Source of the DNA: Paenibacillus sp. FSL H8-0048
GTDB lineage: Bacteria; Bacillota; Bacilli; Paenibacillales; Paenibacillaceae
Direction of reading: 5' to 3'
DNA length: 64,000 nucleotides
Assembly: GCF_038002825.1 (NCBI RefSeq)
Contig: NZ_JBBODF010000001.1
Coordinates: forward strand, 1,116,001 to 1,180,000
This document shows, in pieces, positions 1 to 8,761 of the stretch (position 1 is the stretch's first letter; each line of letters opens with the position of its first letter). The notes beneath the pieces are model-generated. The model did not search any database. It saw only the letters and a list, made by a program, of their open reading frames with translations, and was not told the origin of the DNA. The translations under genes and the position numbers were made by a program.

Positions 1-102
1 GTATTGTGAATTTTTCATATGTTGAATTTAAATAATAAGCGGCTGTATGTGTCCATTCCCTTATGTCATATTATAATGTAGGAACACGATCCAAGCCGCA
101 AA

Positions 103-138
103 AAGAACTGCCTGGGGGTTGTCCCGCAGGCAGTTCTT
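103..138 (-). terminator. Rho-independent terminator of the stress-protein gene
   Basis: A perfect 12-bp stem (AAGAACTGCCTG and its complement) with a 12-nt loop is followed on the minus strand by a short T run. It lies about 40 bp past the stop of the minus-strand gene at 179-823. Confidence 0.85.
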
Positions 139-178
139 AGAGGTTGCTATATTAGCGGGATACTACTCCGCTATATCA

Positions 179-823
179 TTAGATTTTGTCACGGTTGTAG
201 AGGTCCGGGTCACGGTCTGCATTCATCGCGCCCCTGTTGCCCAAGGTATTGCCAACCGTGGTGTCTCTAGGGACCAGATCCGGATTCGTTGCTCCGCGAT
301 CTGCCAGCGTATCCTCCGGGTACAGGCTGTCGTACCGGCCCGAGTTGAGTGAACGGTTACCCCGGAACACGGTATGGATATCTCTTCCGCGGCCGTTGTC
401 ATCGACGAGGACGAGGATTTTGCCGCTGTCGATGTAGCCTTCATAATCTCTGGCCTCATCCTCGGGAATGCCGAGTCCGATTAATCCTCCCACCAGACCG
501 CCTGCCCCTACTCCGATGGCAGCCCCTGTTAATGTAGCTGCGATTGGGCCTGCGGCAAGGATTGGACCAATTCCCGGAATAGCCAGCGCACCGATCCCGG
601 CCAACAGTCCGGTAATTCCGCCCACTACGCCGCCGGTGGCCGCACCTGTGGCAACGCCTTCCGGCGCCATTGTTCCTGTATCTTCGGAGATGTGTTTCAG
701 GTCATCTCGATCCTTCGTTATTACTGAAATCTCATCGTTTGTGAACCCTTGACTCTGCAAACTTTCAATTGCTCTGGTTGCTTCTTGTTCCGTATCGAAT
801 ACACCAATAATTTTCTCTGTCAC
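179..823 (-). CDS. General stress protein 17M-like (YflT-type) protein with glycine-zipper membrane segment
   Basis: The 214-residue protein opens with a GSP17M/YflT-type domain (residues 1-55: IIGVFDTEQEATRAIESL, then GFTNDEISVITKD). A long Gly/Ala-rich hydrophobic stretch (about 57-125) resembles glycine-zipper membrane segments. The C-terminal 80 residues are polar and rich in Asp, Arg and Asn, and are probably disordered. The start is GTG, nine bases after a good GGAGGG site. The family is linked to general stress and the biochemical role is unknown. The gene is monocistronic, with its own terminator and a sigma-B-like promoter motif upstream. Confidence 0.8.
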   Translation of the reverse strand: MTEKIIGVFDTEQEATRAIESLQSQGFTNDEISVITKDRDDLKHISEDTGTMAPEGVATGAATGGVVGGITGLLAGIGALAIPGIGPILAAGPIAATLTGAAIGVGAGGLVGGLIGLGIPEDEARDYEGYIDSGKILVLVDDNGRGRDIHTVFRGNRSLNSGRYDSLYPEDTLADRGATNPDLVPRDTTVGNTLGNRGAMNADRDPDLYNRDKI

Positions 824-860
824 TTGAAGCCCTCCTTCGTAATTGTTGTTCGCTACTCTA

Positions 861-885
861 TTACCCGTTCACGCAGTGCCCAAAC
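861..885 (-). promoter_or_regulatory. Possible sigma-B-like promoter of the stress gene
   Basis: On the minus strand GTTTGG, a 13-bp spacer and GGGTAA precede the GTG start of the stress gene by about 40 bp. This is close to the Bacillus sigma-B pattern (GTTTAA then GGGTAT). Whether this organism has such a sigma factor cannot be seen here. Confidence 0.4.
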
Positions 886-931
886 AGGAAAAGCTTCACC
901 GGATGAATTTATATCTGATAACCTACTTATT

Positions 932-3424
932 CTATCTGGTAGGACGCGTACGGTTGGTGGGTACTGCCTCCAGCGGATTATCCGGCCAGTAGTGCTTGGG
1001 ATAACGGCCTTTCAGATCTTTTTTCACCTCGAAATAGGTGTTCTGCCAGAAGCTCGCCAGATCTGAGGTAATCTGCATCGGCCTTCTCGCCGGAGACAGC
1101 AGGTGAAGCAGCACCGGCACCTTCCCTCCACCGATCCTCGGAGTATCCGTCTGCCCGAACATCTCCTGCAGTCTGACTGCCAGTACCGGCGCTCCCGGAT
1201 TGCTGTAATCCAAGGGAACCCGCGAACCGCTCGGTACCGTAATATGTGTTGGCGCCTCCTTGTTCAGCTGCTGGCGGCTGTTCCAATCCAGCATCCCCTC
1301 CAGCGCCTGCGCCAGTTTCACCCGCTGCAAATCACGGAGATTCCGCATCCCTTGTATAAAGGGTGCCAGCCACTCCTCCAATGTATCCGTGAGCGCTTCA
1401 TCCGACATATCGGGCCAATCGGCCCGCAGCGAGTGCATGAATTCCATCCGCTGCCGCAGCTGAGTGGTGCTTTTTTCCCATGGCAGCAGCTGTAGCCCTT
1501 CCGCCGCGATCACCTTCAGCAATACGCTCTCTGTCTCCTCGGGAGTAGCGCGCTCATGGGTCGTCTGCTTCAGAATGAGCGCCCCCAGCCGGGTCACTCT
1601 TCGCGCCTTCACGCTTCCGCTCTCACTGTCCCAGTAGACTTCGCGCTCCTCCAGAAGGCTGTCCGCATGATGCTTCAGCAGGTCCTGCTCGGAGAGCGCT
1701 GCGGCAAGCATAATCCGGCTCTGCCCGGCACGGTCATCCACGCCGGGTGCCACGATGTAGGGCGAGCGCGCCAGCGGCTGCCCCTCGCGCATGGCCGCCC
1801 CCCGGCCGCCGGACAGCAGGAACACGCCATTGCCGCGTCCCTGCCCGATCCGGTCGGGATAGGCGAACGACAGCAGCAGGCCGCTGCGGCTGATGTCGCC
1901 TGGCCCTTCGCCCGGCGCTGCCTGCAGCTGCGCCAGGAAGCTGCGGCTCTCGCGCTGCACCGCGCGCAAGGCCGCCAGGTCCGCTCCGCCGTTACCGGCG
2001 GAGCGCTCGAACCCGAGCAGCGCCTCCACGCGCAGCGTGAGGTCGCTATCTAGAGCCGCGGGACCCCGGAAGAGGTCCCGCTCCTGCAGCAGCGCAGCGA
2101 GCCTGGCGGCGAGCGGCGCGGCTGCAAGGTCTGCCGCGCGCAGCAGCATATGCGCGATGCGCGGGTGCGCGCCAAGCACGGCCATGCTGCGGCCGTGCGA
2201 CGTAATGGCGCCGCCGGCGTCCAGCGCGCCGAGCTGGCGCAAGAGCGCCGTGGCCTGCGCGTAAGGCGCGGCAGGCGGCGCGTCCAGCCAGGCGAGCGCT
2301 CCCGGATCGCGCACGCCCCATAGCGCCAGCTCCAGGGCGAGCTGCGCCAGGTCGGTCTCCATGATCTCCGGAACGCTATCGTCCGGCAGCTGATCATGAG
2401 CCTCCCGGCTCCACAGCCTGTAGCAGACGCCCGGTGCTGTGCGGCCTGCCCGGCCGCGCCGCTGATCGGCCGATGCCTTCGAGACCGGCACCGTCGTCAA
2501 ACGCGGCATGCCAGTACGCGCAGAGAACACCTGCGTCCGGCGAAGCCCTGTGTCAATCACCGTGCGTACCCCTTCGATTGTCAGACTCGTCTCGGCAATC
2601 GAAGTCGCCAGCACGACCTTTCGCTCACCATCCACCGCAGGAGCCACCGCGGCATCCTGCTGCGGCTGCAGCAACTGGCCATAGAGCGGCCGCACTACCG
2701 TTCCTGGCGGCAGACCTCCTGACGCCAGCTCCTGCTCCGTCCGGCGGATCTCCCGCTCACCAGGCAGAAAAACAAGCACATCCCCCGGCTGCTCAGCGAG
2801 CGCCCGGCGGACAGCGGCGGCTGCCGATTTCTCAGGACCCGCATTACTTGCCTCCGGCATATAGATTGTATCCACAGGATAGGTGCGGCCAGGGCAGCGT
2901 ACAACTGGCGCTTCACCCAGCAGAGAAGCTACGCGGTCTCCGTCCAGCGTCGCCGACATCACCAGAATGCGCAGATCCTCGCGCAGCACACTCTGCGCTT
3001 CAAGCGCGAGTGCCAGTCCAAGATCTGCATGCAGACTGCGCTCATGGAACTCATCGAAGATCACAAGCCCCACATCCCCCAGCGAAGGATCGCTCTGGAG
3101 CATTCTCGTCAGCACACCTTCCGTAACTACAACAATGCGGGTATTCCGCCCCACCTTGGTATCCATCCGCATACGGTAGCCTACGGTCTGACCCACACTC
3201 TCTCCCAGACAAGCAGCCATATAAGCTGCGGCCGAACGGGCGGCCAGGCGTCTGGGCTCCAGCATCAGGATAGTTTTACCGGCCAGCCAGCGCTCCTCCA
3301 AAAAAGCAGGCGGCACCGCCGTTGTCTTCCCCGCTCCAGGCTCAGCAATCAGAACCGCCGCTGCACGGTCTGTCAGAATTCTTTTCAGGTCAGGGAGCAC
3401 CTGTATAATCGGAAGCTGCTTCAT
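932..3424 (-). CDS. hrpB: ATP-dependent helicase HrpB (DEAH-box)
   Basis: The 830-residue protein has the full length of HrpB. Walker A is AEPGAGKTT (residues 27-35), the DEAH-like motif II is DEFH (124-127), motif III is SATLDG, and motif VI is the QRRGRAGRTAPG block near residue 325. A helicase-associated domain and the HrpB-specific C-terminal region follow; the C-terminus includes PRIGGGKVPVLLHLLSPARRP and the terminal block QNTYFEVKKDLKGRYPKHYWPD. It is a member of the DEAH/RHA superfamily of RNA helicases, and its cellular role is poorly defined in Firmicutes. It stands alone, with about 600 bp of gene-free sequence upstream. The central part (2.0-2.4 kb) is markedly GC-rich. Confidence 0.95.
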   Translation of the reverse strand: MKQLPIIQVLPDLKRILTDRAAAVLIAEPGAGKTTAVPPAFLEERWLAGKTILMLEPRRLAARSAAAYMAACLGESVGQTVGYRMRMDTKVGRNTRIVVVTEGVLTRMLQSDPSLGDVGLVIFDEFHERSLHADLGLALALEAQSVLREDLRILVMSATLDGDRVASLLGEAPVVRCPGRTYPVDTIYMPEASNAGPEKSAAAAVRRALAEQPGDVLVFLPGEREIRRTEQELASGGLPPGTVVRPLYGQLLQPQQDAAVAPAVDGERKVVLATSIAETSLTIEGVRTVIDTGLRRTQVFSARTGMPRLTTVPVSKASADQRRGRAGRTAPGVCYRLWSREAHDQLPDDSVPEIMETDLAQLALELALWGVRDPGALAWLDAPPAAPYAQATALLRQLGALDAGGAITSHGRSMAVLGAHPRIAHMLLRAADLAAAPLAARLAALLQERDLFRGPAALDSDLTLRVEALLGFERSAGNGGADLAALRAVQRESRSFLAQLQAAPGEGPGDISRSGLLLSFAYPDRIGQGRGNGVFLLSGGRGAAMREGQPLARSPYIVAPGVDDRAGQSRIMLAAALSEQDLLKHHADSLLEEREVYWDSESGSVKARRVTRLGALILKQTTHERATPEETESVLLKVIAAEGLQLLPWEKSTTQLRQRMEFMHSLRADWPDMSDEALTDTLEEWLAPFIQGMRNLRDLQRVKLAQALEGMLDWNSRQQLNKEAPTHITVPSGSRVPLDYSNPGAPVLAVRLQEMFGQTDTPRIGGGKVPVLLHLLSPARRPMQITSDLASFWQNTYFEVKKDLKGRYPKHYWPDNPLEAVPTNRTRPTR

Positions 3425-3542
3425 TTCATCTCTCCATCATCTGCTAAAAGTTAAATTAAATCTCCATCTCCCTATCATCGGCGAATTCTTTCCAGATATC
3501 AAGCGGTTCGTTACTGCTGTGCGAGGATTTAGTCTTCAACAA

Positions 3543-3735
3543 TAAGTGGAAAAATGTAGTTTAGTTTGTTGATTTCGTATGAGTTAGAGGCAAACAAGTG
3601 GAAAAAGGACAACTATTGCTGTTAGGTTGACCATTAAAAGAAACCTGTGATAATTTAAGTTCCCTTTTTCCAATTACTGTTCCCGAAACGCCAATCCGCT
3701 CATCAGCAAGTGGAGGAAATCCACCTATTCCCCCC
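3543..3735. repeat. Interspersed AAGTGGAAAA repeat element, copy 1
   Basis: The phrase AAGTGGAAAAA occurs at about 3544 and 3595, in inverted form at about 3667 (CCCTTTTTCCAATTA), and again at 3709. The same order and nearly the same spacings (about 51, 70 and 42 bp) occur at 41848-42040. The first 60 bp align closely between the copies. It is non-coding and in no gene. Confidence 0.65.
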
Positions 3736-3860
3736 TCCCAACTAATCTTCCAAGTGGAAACGGTTTTGCCGTCCTGTTAAAGGACGGTACCGTTTCAGCG
3801 AGAAATAGAAGGATATAAGTTATCGTGTGCAACATACAAATTCTTCTATTTGCACAAAAA

Positions 3861-3883
3861 CCCCCGGTTCCATGAACCGGAGG
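3861..3883 (-). terminator. Terminator of the DUF1992 gene
   Basis: The stem CCTCCGGTTC/GAACCGGGGG with loop ATG is followed on the minus strand by TTTTTG. It lies 140 bp past the stop of the gene at 4023. Confidence 0.8.
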
Positions 3884-4022
3884 CCTCATACTTACTTCAA
3901 TACTCGTCTACCCATCTGTTCGCCTATTCACTAACTCGCCTATCTATCCATTCAACTATTTAACTTATCTTTTCACTATTCATCTATCTTCCATCCGCCC
4001 AGTCGCCCTGCCATATCAATAA

Positions 4023-4433
4023 CTACTCCCTGCCATCCCGTTCCACCCCGGCCAGCCGCTGCCCGATCGCGTCCCCATAATCCGCATATGCAGCATTGCC
4101 TTCCAGACCCCGCTGCTGCAAAAGCATCTGAAGACGCAGCCGCTTCAGGGAGAGCTTGCCCTCCAGCTCCTTGCGTTCCTCAGCAGTACTGTTGCCGCTG
4201 CGGTGGCAAGCCACCAGCAGCTCTTCGAGCGTTACGCACTCTGCCCGCAGTGTCACTTCCTCCGGCAGCAGCCCGGCATTCTTCATAATCTTGTAGGACA
4301 TCCGCAATTCCTCCGGTACGCCGGAGAGATCCTCCAACGCAAGCGGCTTGCCATGCCCCGGCAGATTGGCGAACTCTCCGCTGCGCATTGCTTCCTGAAT
4401 TCTCTGTTCTGCAAGCCAAGACAATATAGCCAT
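4023..4433 (-). CDS. DUF1992 (DnaJ-homologue C28 domain) protein
   Basis: The 136-residue protein matches the DUF1992 family: AILSWLAEQRIQEAMRSGEF, then LPGHGKPL and DLSGVPEELRMSYKIMKNAG, the conserved heart of the domain. The remainder is helical. The role is unknown in bacteria; the domain is named after animal DNAJC28, which lacks evidence of chaperone activity here. The start at 4433 was chosen because AAAGGTG lies eight bases upstream of it; an ATG six codons earlier has no site. It is monocistronic with its own terminator. Confidence 0.85.
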   Translation of the reverse strand: MAILSWLAEQRIQEAMRSGEFANLPGHGKPLALEDLSGVPEELRMSYKIMKNAGLLPEEVTLRAECVTLEELLVACHRSGNSTAEERKELEGKLSLKRLRLQMLLQQRGLEGNAAYADYGDAIGQRLAGVERDGRE

Positions 4434-4555
4434 ACACACCGCACCTTTCATCAGCAGCTGAGCACCTCTTCTAATTACATCCGGCTTATTTACCGCCGCT
4501 TTGCCCTCATTTTACCACAGCCGCTTATGAAATTCCTTCCATCTCCACCTATTCT

Positions 4556-4936
4556 CTACTTCTGCTTATGATAGCCGCGCTCCCCGTAAGGAGACAGCTG
4601 CTCCAGCCATTTACTCTCCATCTCCGGCAGCATCTTGCGGTATTTCTTCAGCTCCTGCACATCCGCCACGAAATCCTCCTCCGGCTTAATCTGCTCCAGC
4701 ACCTCGAAGCGGAAGCCCGCTTCACCACGTTCATTCCAGTCTTCCTGCAGCGCCTTGTTGTCATGGCCTTTGATATCCAGCATGAACTTATGCTTATTCC
4801 AGACACCGTCCAGATTCAGGCTGCTTCCCACATACATTTTGTCATTGCCGGTGTTCACAATCCGGTATACCCCCATCGGCCTGTGCGAGTGTGCATAATT
4901 ATATCCCAGTTCCTTGCGTCTGGTTTTATCTGTCAT
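4556..4936 (-). CDS. Small GIY-YIG family protein, possibly catalytically altered
   Basis: The 126-residue protein carries the GIY-YIG fold near its N-terminus: GVYRIVNTGNDKMYVGSS (residues 22-39), then a histidine-containing helix NKHKFML and an EMESKWLEQL helix that could supply the metal-binding Glu. The Arg that normally follows the YIG element by about ten residues is not evident (GVWNKHK instead). It is therefore either a divergent nuclease or a DNA-binding derivative. It lies 25 bp downstream of the DUF2087 regulator, on the same strand, so the two probably share a transcript. Confidence 0.8.
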   Translation of the reverse strand: MTDKTRRKELGYNYAHSHRPMGVYRIVNTGNDKMYVGSSLNLDGVWNKHKFMLDIKGHDNKALQEDWNERGEAGFRFEVLEQIKPEEDFVADVQELKKYRKMLPEMESKWLEQLSPYGERGYHKQK

Positions 4937-4961
4937 TTCTTCTCTCCCTTTCTTCTCTCCG

Positions 4962-5789
4962 TTATAAATTCACCCAGTAGCTGCTTCCGTCTTCTTCACG
5001 GGACAGCAGCCCGTAATCAATCAGATACCGCCGGAGCGTCACGTAATCGGGGTAAGCCGCTTCAAGCACCGCATTGATTTCCTTCTCACTGTACCTGCGC
5101 CCGGTCTCAAAACGCTGCAGCAAATGGCGCAGAATAGCCGCTTTCCGCTTCTGCCGCTTAGGGAACTCTGACAACGGGCCGTCCGGCCCTTGTTTGAAAT
5201 AGTTGCCCAGAATCTCGGCGTTCTCCTGCTCGGTAATCGCGAACCGTTCATCGACCATCACAGCCGTACGCGGAATACTCACAAAAGGCGATGATGCTCC
5301 CGGCTTCTCCTCCGCCAGCTCCATAACCGCCAAAAACAGCTTGGCCTGCTTCACCTTCTCGCGAAGCGTGAACCGGTGGTTACGCACCGTAGAGGTGCTG
5401 CCGATTCCCAGCTCCTTGGCTGCTTCTGCATCGCTAAGACTTTGGCGGAAGGCCTGCAGCAGCCCCTTTTGCAATTCGGTCAACCCGCTCAGCTTCTTGT
5501 CCAGTGTCAGCAGCCAGTTGAACATCCCGCCATGAACCCTGTCTACGTGCTGAGCTGCGAACTTCTCCGCTTCGTAATACTGCACGCCATCCTTATAGAT
5601 CAAGCCCTTCTCGAAGGCAGCACCGCAGACCAGACAATAATATTTTTCCGTCCGCTCTTCCGTCTCCGCATTATAGCCCTGCTTCAATTCTGCAATCGAT
5701 GCATTCCAGAATTTCTCCGATATCCGCACCACCTCATTCTCCTTAACCAACTGGACCATCACGCCTTTCGTTTGCTTTAATACAGACAT
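4962..5789 (-). CDS. DUF2087 transcriptional regulator with HTH
   Basis: The 275-residue protein has a middle LuxR-like helix-turn-helix (LTELQKGLLQAFRQSLSD, then AAKELGIGSTSTVRNHRF, residues about 108-145) and a C-terminal DUF2087 domain (residues about 205-275: FPKRQKRKAAILRHLLQRF, then YSEKEINAVL, YPDYVTLRRYLIDYGLL). A cysteine-containing N-terminal segment (YYCLVCGAAFEKG plus AAQHVDRVHGG) looks like a zinc-binding C2H2-type arrangement. It probably regulates transcription; the ligand and targets are unknown. It is first of a two-gene unit with the GIY-YIG protein. Confidence 0.85.
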   Translation of the reverse strand: MSVLKQTKGVMVQLVKENEVVRISEKFWNASIAELKQGYNAETEERTEKYYCLVCGAAFEKGLIYKDGVQYYEAEKFAAQHVDRVHGGMFNWLLTLDKKLSGLTELQKGLLQAFRQSLSDAEAAKELGIGSTSTVRNHRFTLREKVKQAKLFLAVMELAEEKPGASSPFVSIPRTAVMVDERFAITEQENAEILGNYFKQGPDGPLSEFPKRQKRKAAILRHLLQRFETGRRYSEKEINAVLEAAYPDYVTLRRYLIDYGLLSREEDGSSYWVNL

Positions 5790-5847
5790 GTTAACATTTC
5801 GTTTGTTATTTTACAAGTATCTAATTAGATTATTTACGGCAAAATAA

Positions 5848-5873
5848 AGACACCGCCAATGTTGGCAGTGTCT
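5848..5873 (-). terminator. Terminator of the SDR gene
   Basis: The inverted repeat AGACACTGCCAA/TTGGCGGTGTCT is followed on the minus strand by TTTATTTT. It lies just past the stop at 5902. Confidence 0.8.
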
Positions 5874-5901
5874 CATAGCAGAAACGGTCGGCAGAAAATG
5901 C

Positions 5902-6711
5902 CTAAGACAGCAGCGACTCCGCACCGTCAATCACAATCTGCGAGCCGGTAATATGAATGGATTCATCCGAGGCCAGGAAGGCGACCAGATCGGCGACATT
6001 CTCCGGCTTGCCCGGTCCGTCTGCAAGCGGCTGTGCTCCTTCAGGGAATTCAATTGGAATGACAATCGATTCCACATCATCGTTCCACTCCGTGCTCTCG
6101 TCGATATTCGTGGCAATCGCTCCCGGGCAAATGACATTCACGCGGATTTTGAACTTGGCCAGCTCCAGTGCAGCCATCTTGGCAAAAGCGACCTGACCGG
6201 CCTTAGTGGTACTATATGGTGACCAGCCAAAGCTGGTAAATCTGCTGTTGCCGTTAATCGAGCTGGTAATAATAATGCTTCCTTTACCCTTCTCCTTCAG
6301 GTGGGGAATGCTGTATTTCAGCGTCAGGAAGGTACCTGTGAGGTTGACCGACAGGGTTTTCTCCCAATCATCTACGCTCAGCTCCTCAATCGGCCCGACC
6401 ACTCCGTTAATGCCTGCATTGGCGAACACAATATCCAGACCTCCGAAATGCTCCACGGTTCTGCGTACCGCTTCCTCCATCCGGCCGGCATCCGAAGTAT
6501 CCACATCAATGGCTAAAGCACAGTCCTTGCGCAGCTTGTTCAGCTTCTGTTCCAGGACAGAGGTACGTTCGTTCACCAAATCGAACAAGGCTACATTCGC
6601 GCCTTCACGTGCCAGCTGGATCGCTGCCGCTCTGCCGATTCCCGAGCCCGCACCTGTAATGATGGCTGTTTTCCCCTGAAAACGCTGCTTCTTAGCTATA
6701 TTGGGGCTCAT
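5902..6711 (-). CDS. SDR-family NAD(P)-dependent oxidoreductase
   Basis: The 269-residue classical short-chain dehydrogenase has cofactor motif TGAGSGIG (about residues 18-25), NAG motif FANAGING, catalytic Ser in ITSSINGN, catalytic YSTTKAG (Tyr and Lys) and PG motif CPGAIATNI. Length and motifs are those of a tetrameric SDR. The substrate is not predictable. The start at 6711 follows GGAAGGAG by nine bases; the frame stays open 68 codons upstream, but that part has no homology-like features. The gene is monocistronic, with a terminator on its 3' side. Confidence 0.9.
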   Translation of the reverse strand: MSPNIAKKQRFQGKTAIITGAGSGIGRAAAIQLAREGANVALFDLVNERTSVLEQKLNKLRKDCALAIDVDTSDAGRMEEAVRRTVEHFGGLDIVFANAGINGVVGPIEELSVDDWEKTLSVNLTGTFLTLKYSIPHLKEKGKGSIIITSSINGNSRFTSFGWSPYSTTKAGQVAFAKMAALELAKFKIRVNVICPGAIATNIDESTEWNDDVESIVIPIEFPEGAQPLADGPGKPENVADLVAFLASDESIHITGSQIVIDGAESLLS

Positions 6712-6883
6712 ATGTACACTCTCCTTCCGTGAATACCATTCAGCTTGTAATGGCTCTGTTTCAAGATTACCCAATTGGCGCTTGATTATAATCATATTAT
6801 GCAAAAAATTGCACAAACCTTGTGCAACATGCACAGCACATCTGCTAACCGGGCATAGATTGCAGCTTACCTGCAACAGCAAA

Positions 6884-6903
6884 GACCCCACATCTGCGGG
6901 GTC
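6884..6903 (-). terminator. Terminator-like hairpin after the transglutaminase operon
   Basis: The inverted repeat GACCCC/GGGGTC is followed on the minus strand by only TTTGC, so it is a weak terminator or a processing hairpin. Confidence 0.5.
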
Positions 6904-6915
6904 TCCTCTACGCAT

Positions 6916-7782
6916 TCAATTCTCCAGCTGCCGTACATCCACCTTAACGGTAAGCGTGCCTGCTGCTCCGCGGTATACACCTTTGACCGGAACAATATCC
7001 TTATAATCACGTCCATGCCCCAGCTTGATGTAACGCCAGTTCACTTCAACATTATTGGTCGGATCGAAGCCCAGCCAGCCTGTACCCGGAATATGTGTCT
7101 CCACCCAAGCATGGGAGGCCTGTTCGAAGTTCGCATTGCCCCCCTGCAGATCCCCGACAAAATGGTACCCGCTCACATAACGCGAGGGCAAGCCGACGCT
7201 GCGGCAGACCGCAATCATCAGATGCGCATAGTCCTGGCAGACTCCGCGTTTGAGCATCAGCGCTCTTTTTACCGTTGTATTGACGCTGGTCGCCTCAGGA
7301 TCGTACGTAAACTGCTCATAGATCGTGGACGACAGCTTCCGGGTCCATTCATACATATCCTCGGCGTCCTCAAAAGGATGCTGCGACGCGAATTCCACCA
7401 GCTCCGGCGTCACCTCGGTGTACCGGGTAGGCAGAATAAACTCTATATACCGGTTCTGAAACTTCTCGTCATTCAGCAGCTTCACCTGCTCCTCCAGCGG
7501 AATATGCGGCAGATCCGTGCCCTGCGCCTTGTCGAGCGTGACCACGGTCGCTTTGGTGTGAATCACCATCTCCGTGTGCGGCTTATTGACCGAATAGGCA
7601 TGGACCCGGTTGCCGAAGAAATCCTCATAGGTCAGCAGGTTGGCCGCCGGATGCACCTCTACTTCATGATGATAACAGGATTGCCGGTAGTTTGTGCGCG
7701 GCGTCAGCCGGATCTCATTGACACTGTCCGTCACCGGCTCGGGATAGCTGTAGGTGGTTGTGTGATGAATTTGTATTTTCAT
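6916..7782 (-). CDS. Transglutaminase-like cysteine protease/ligase family protein
   Basis: The 288-residue protein has a bacterial transglutaminase N-terminal domain (residues 1-85, IHHTTTYSYPEPVTDSVNE) and a transglutaminase core with the full catalytic triad: Cys182 in RGVCQDYAH, His224 in ASHAWVE, Asp240 in GFDPTNN. It is cytosolic with no signal peptide. The start ATG overlaps the stop of the alpha-E gene by four bases, so translation is coupled. In the ATP-grasp/alpha-E/transglutaminase cluster known from many bacteria, this member has been predicted to cleave or cross-link peptides; the substrate is unknown. Confidence 0.9.
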   Translation of the reverse strand: MKIQIHHTTTYSYPEPVTDSVNEIRLTPRTNYRQSCYHHEVEVHPAANLLTYEDFFGNRVHAYSVNKPHTEMVIHTKATVVTLDKAQGTDLPHIPLEEQVKLLNDEKFQNRYIEFILPTRYTEVTPELVEFASQHPFEDAEDMYEWTRKLSSTIYEQFTYDPEATSVNTTVKRALMLKRGVCQDYAHLMIAVCRSVGLPSRYVSGYHFVGDLQGGNANFEQASHAWVETHIPGTGWLGFDPTNNVEVNWRYIKLGHGRDYKDIVPVKGVYRGAAGTLTVKVDVRQLEN

Positions 7783-8741
7783 ACCGAGACTCCTTCACGG
7801 CGAAAAAAAGCACCGTCCATCGTTCTGCCGAGCCTCTGACAGGATATCATGAGTGCATCCAGCACATCCAGGGCCAGGTCCCCGGACATCTCATCCTTCT
7901 CCATATAATCCAGCTCCGCCTTGATCTTACCCGCCTGCCGGATCACCTTCTCATGCCCCGAGCCCTTCTCTGCTGTGTCCAGCTCCAGCTTGGCCAGATG
8001 CTCCTCCAGCTTGTGGAACGAGAAGCGGATCGAACGGGGGAACAGCGGGTTGACGATCAGGAATTCCAGAATGCACTCCGGCGACATATCATCGGCATAA
8101 TACCGGCGGAAGGACTGGTAGCCGCTCACCGATTTCAACACAGCCTGAAGCTGGGTATAGATAGAGCTGATATCCTTTGATCTGCAGGATACCGTGACAG
8201 TCTGCAGAATACGCGTTGTGTTCTCTGCCCGCTCCAGAAACCGGCCGCTCTCGATGAAATGCCATTCATTGCCCCGCAGCATCACCGATTGCTCCGCACC
8301 GAGGAACATCGCCGCCCGTTCCTTGACCTGCTGATAGAATGGATGGGGACCGCGCATGATATCCGCTACCGACTGCTCCCCGAGCCACAGGTTGAAGCCG
8401 TTGACAATATCCCACAGCTCACTCGGCAGATGCTGGCGCAGGGTGCGCAGATTGTTCCTTGCCTGATGCACACAGGAGAATAGAGAGTTGGTATTCCCCA
8501 TATCTAGTGTGATGAAGGACAATACATCCTGCTCGTTGAAGCTCTCAAACTGACGCAGATACTCGCTTCGCACCCCAAGCGCGTCAATCAGGCGCGACCA
8601 CTTATGGCCCTCTTCCTGGAAATCCTCTTCCTGCTGGATATGGTAATGTACGTCGATCAGCCGGGCGTGATTCTCAGCCCGTTCAATATACCGGCCGATC
8701 CAGAATAAAGCCTCTGCATTGCGATTCAGCATTCTAGCCAC
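7779..8741 (-). CDS. Alpha-E domain protein (DUF403)
   Basis: The 320-residue all-helical protein opens with MLNRNAEALFWIGRYIERAENHARLIDVHYH, typical of the alpha-E family. It contains repeated ERAENT/TRIL helices and FLERAENTTRILQTV about residue 170. No catalytic residues are assigned to the family. It lies 20 bp downstream of the ATP-grasp gene and overlaps the transglutaminase gene by four bases, so the three form one operon. In this cluster the alpha-E protein is thought to partner the ATP-grasp enzyme in a peptide-modifying complex, which is a prediction from context. Confidence 0.9.
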   Translation of the reverse strand: MARMLNRNAEALFWIGRYIERAENHARLIDVHYHIQQEEDFQEEGHKWSRLIDALGVRSEYLRQFESFNEQDVLSFITLDMGNTNSLFSCVHQARNNLRTLRQHLPSELWDIVNGFNLWLGEQSVADIMRGPHPFYQQVKERAAMFLGAEQSVMLRGNEWHFIESGRFLERAENTTRILQTVTVSCRSKDISSIYTQLQAVLKSVSGYQSFRRYYADDMSPECILEFLIVNPLFPRSIRFSFHKLEEHLAKLELDTAEKGSGHEKVIRQAGKIKAELDYMEKDEMSGDLALDVLDALMISCQRLGRTMDGAFFRREGVSV

Positions 8742-8761
8742 CCCTTTACCATAGATAGTCT

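Larger units (their letters stand above)
3425..4022. other. Gene-free region with interspersed repeat, dyad and low-complexity tract
   Basis: No convincing gene was found. The region holds one copy of a dispersed repeat (3543-3735), an imperfect inverted repeat around 3758-3798 (AAACGGT...GCCGTCCT against AGGACGG..CCGTTT), the terminator of the next minus-strand gene (3861-3883) and a pyrimidine-rich tract (about 3895-4015) of decayed short repeats resembling CTATCTATCCATTCA. Confidence 0.6.

Noticed and set aside
6712..6915. N-terminal extension of the SDR protein
   Set aside because: The extra 68 codons show no SDR features, and a strong ribosome site marks the start at 6711.
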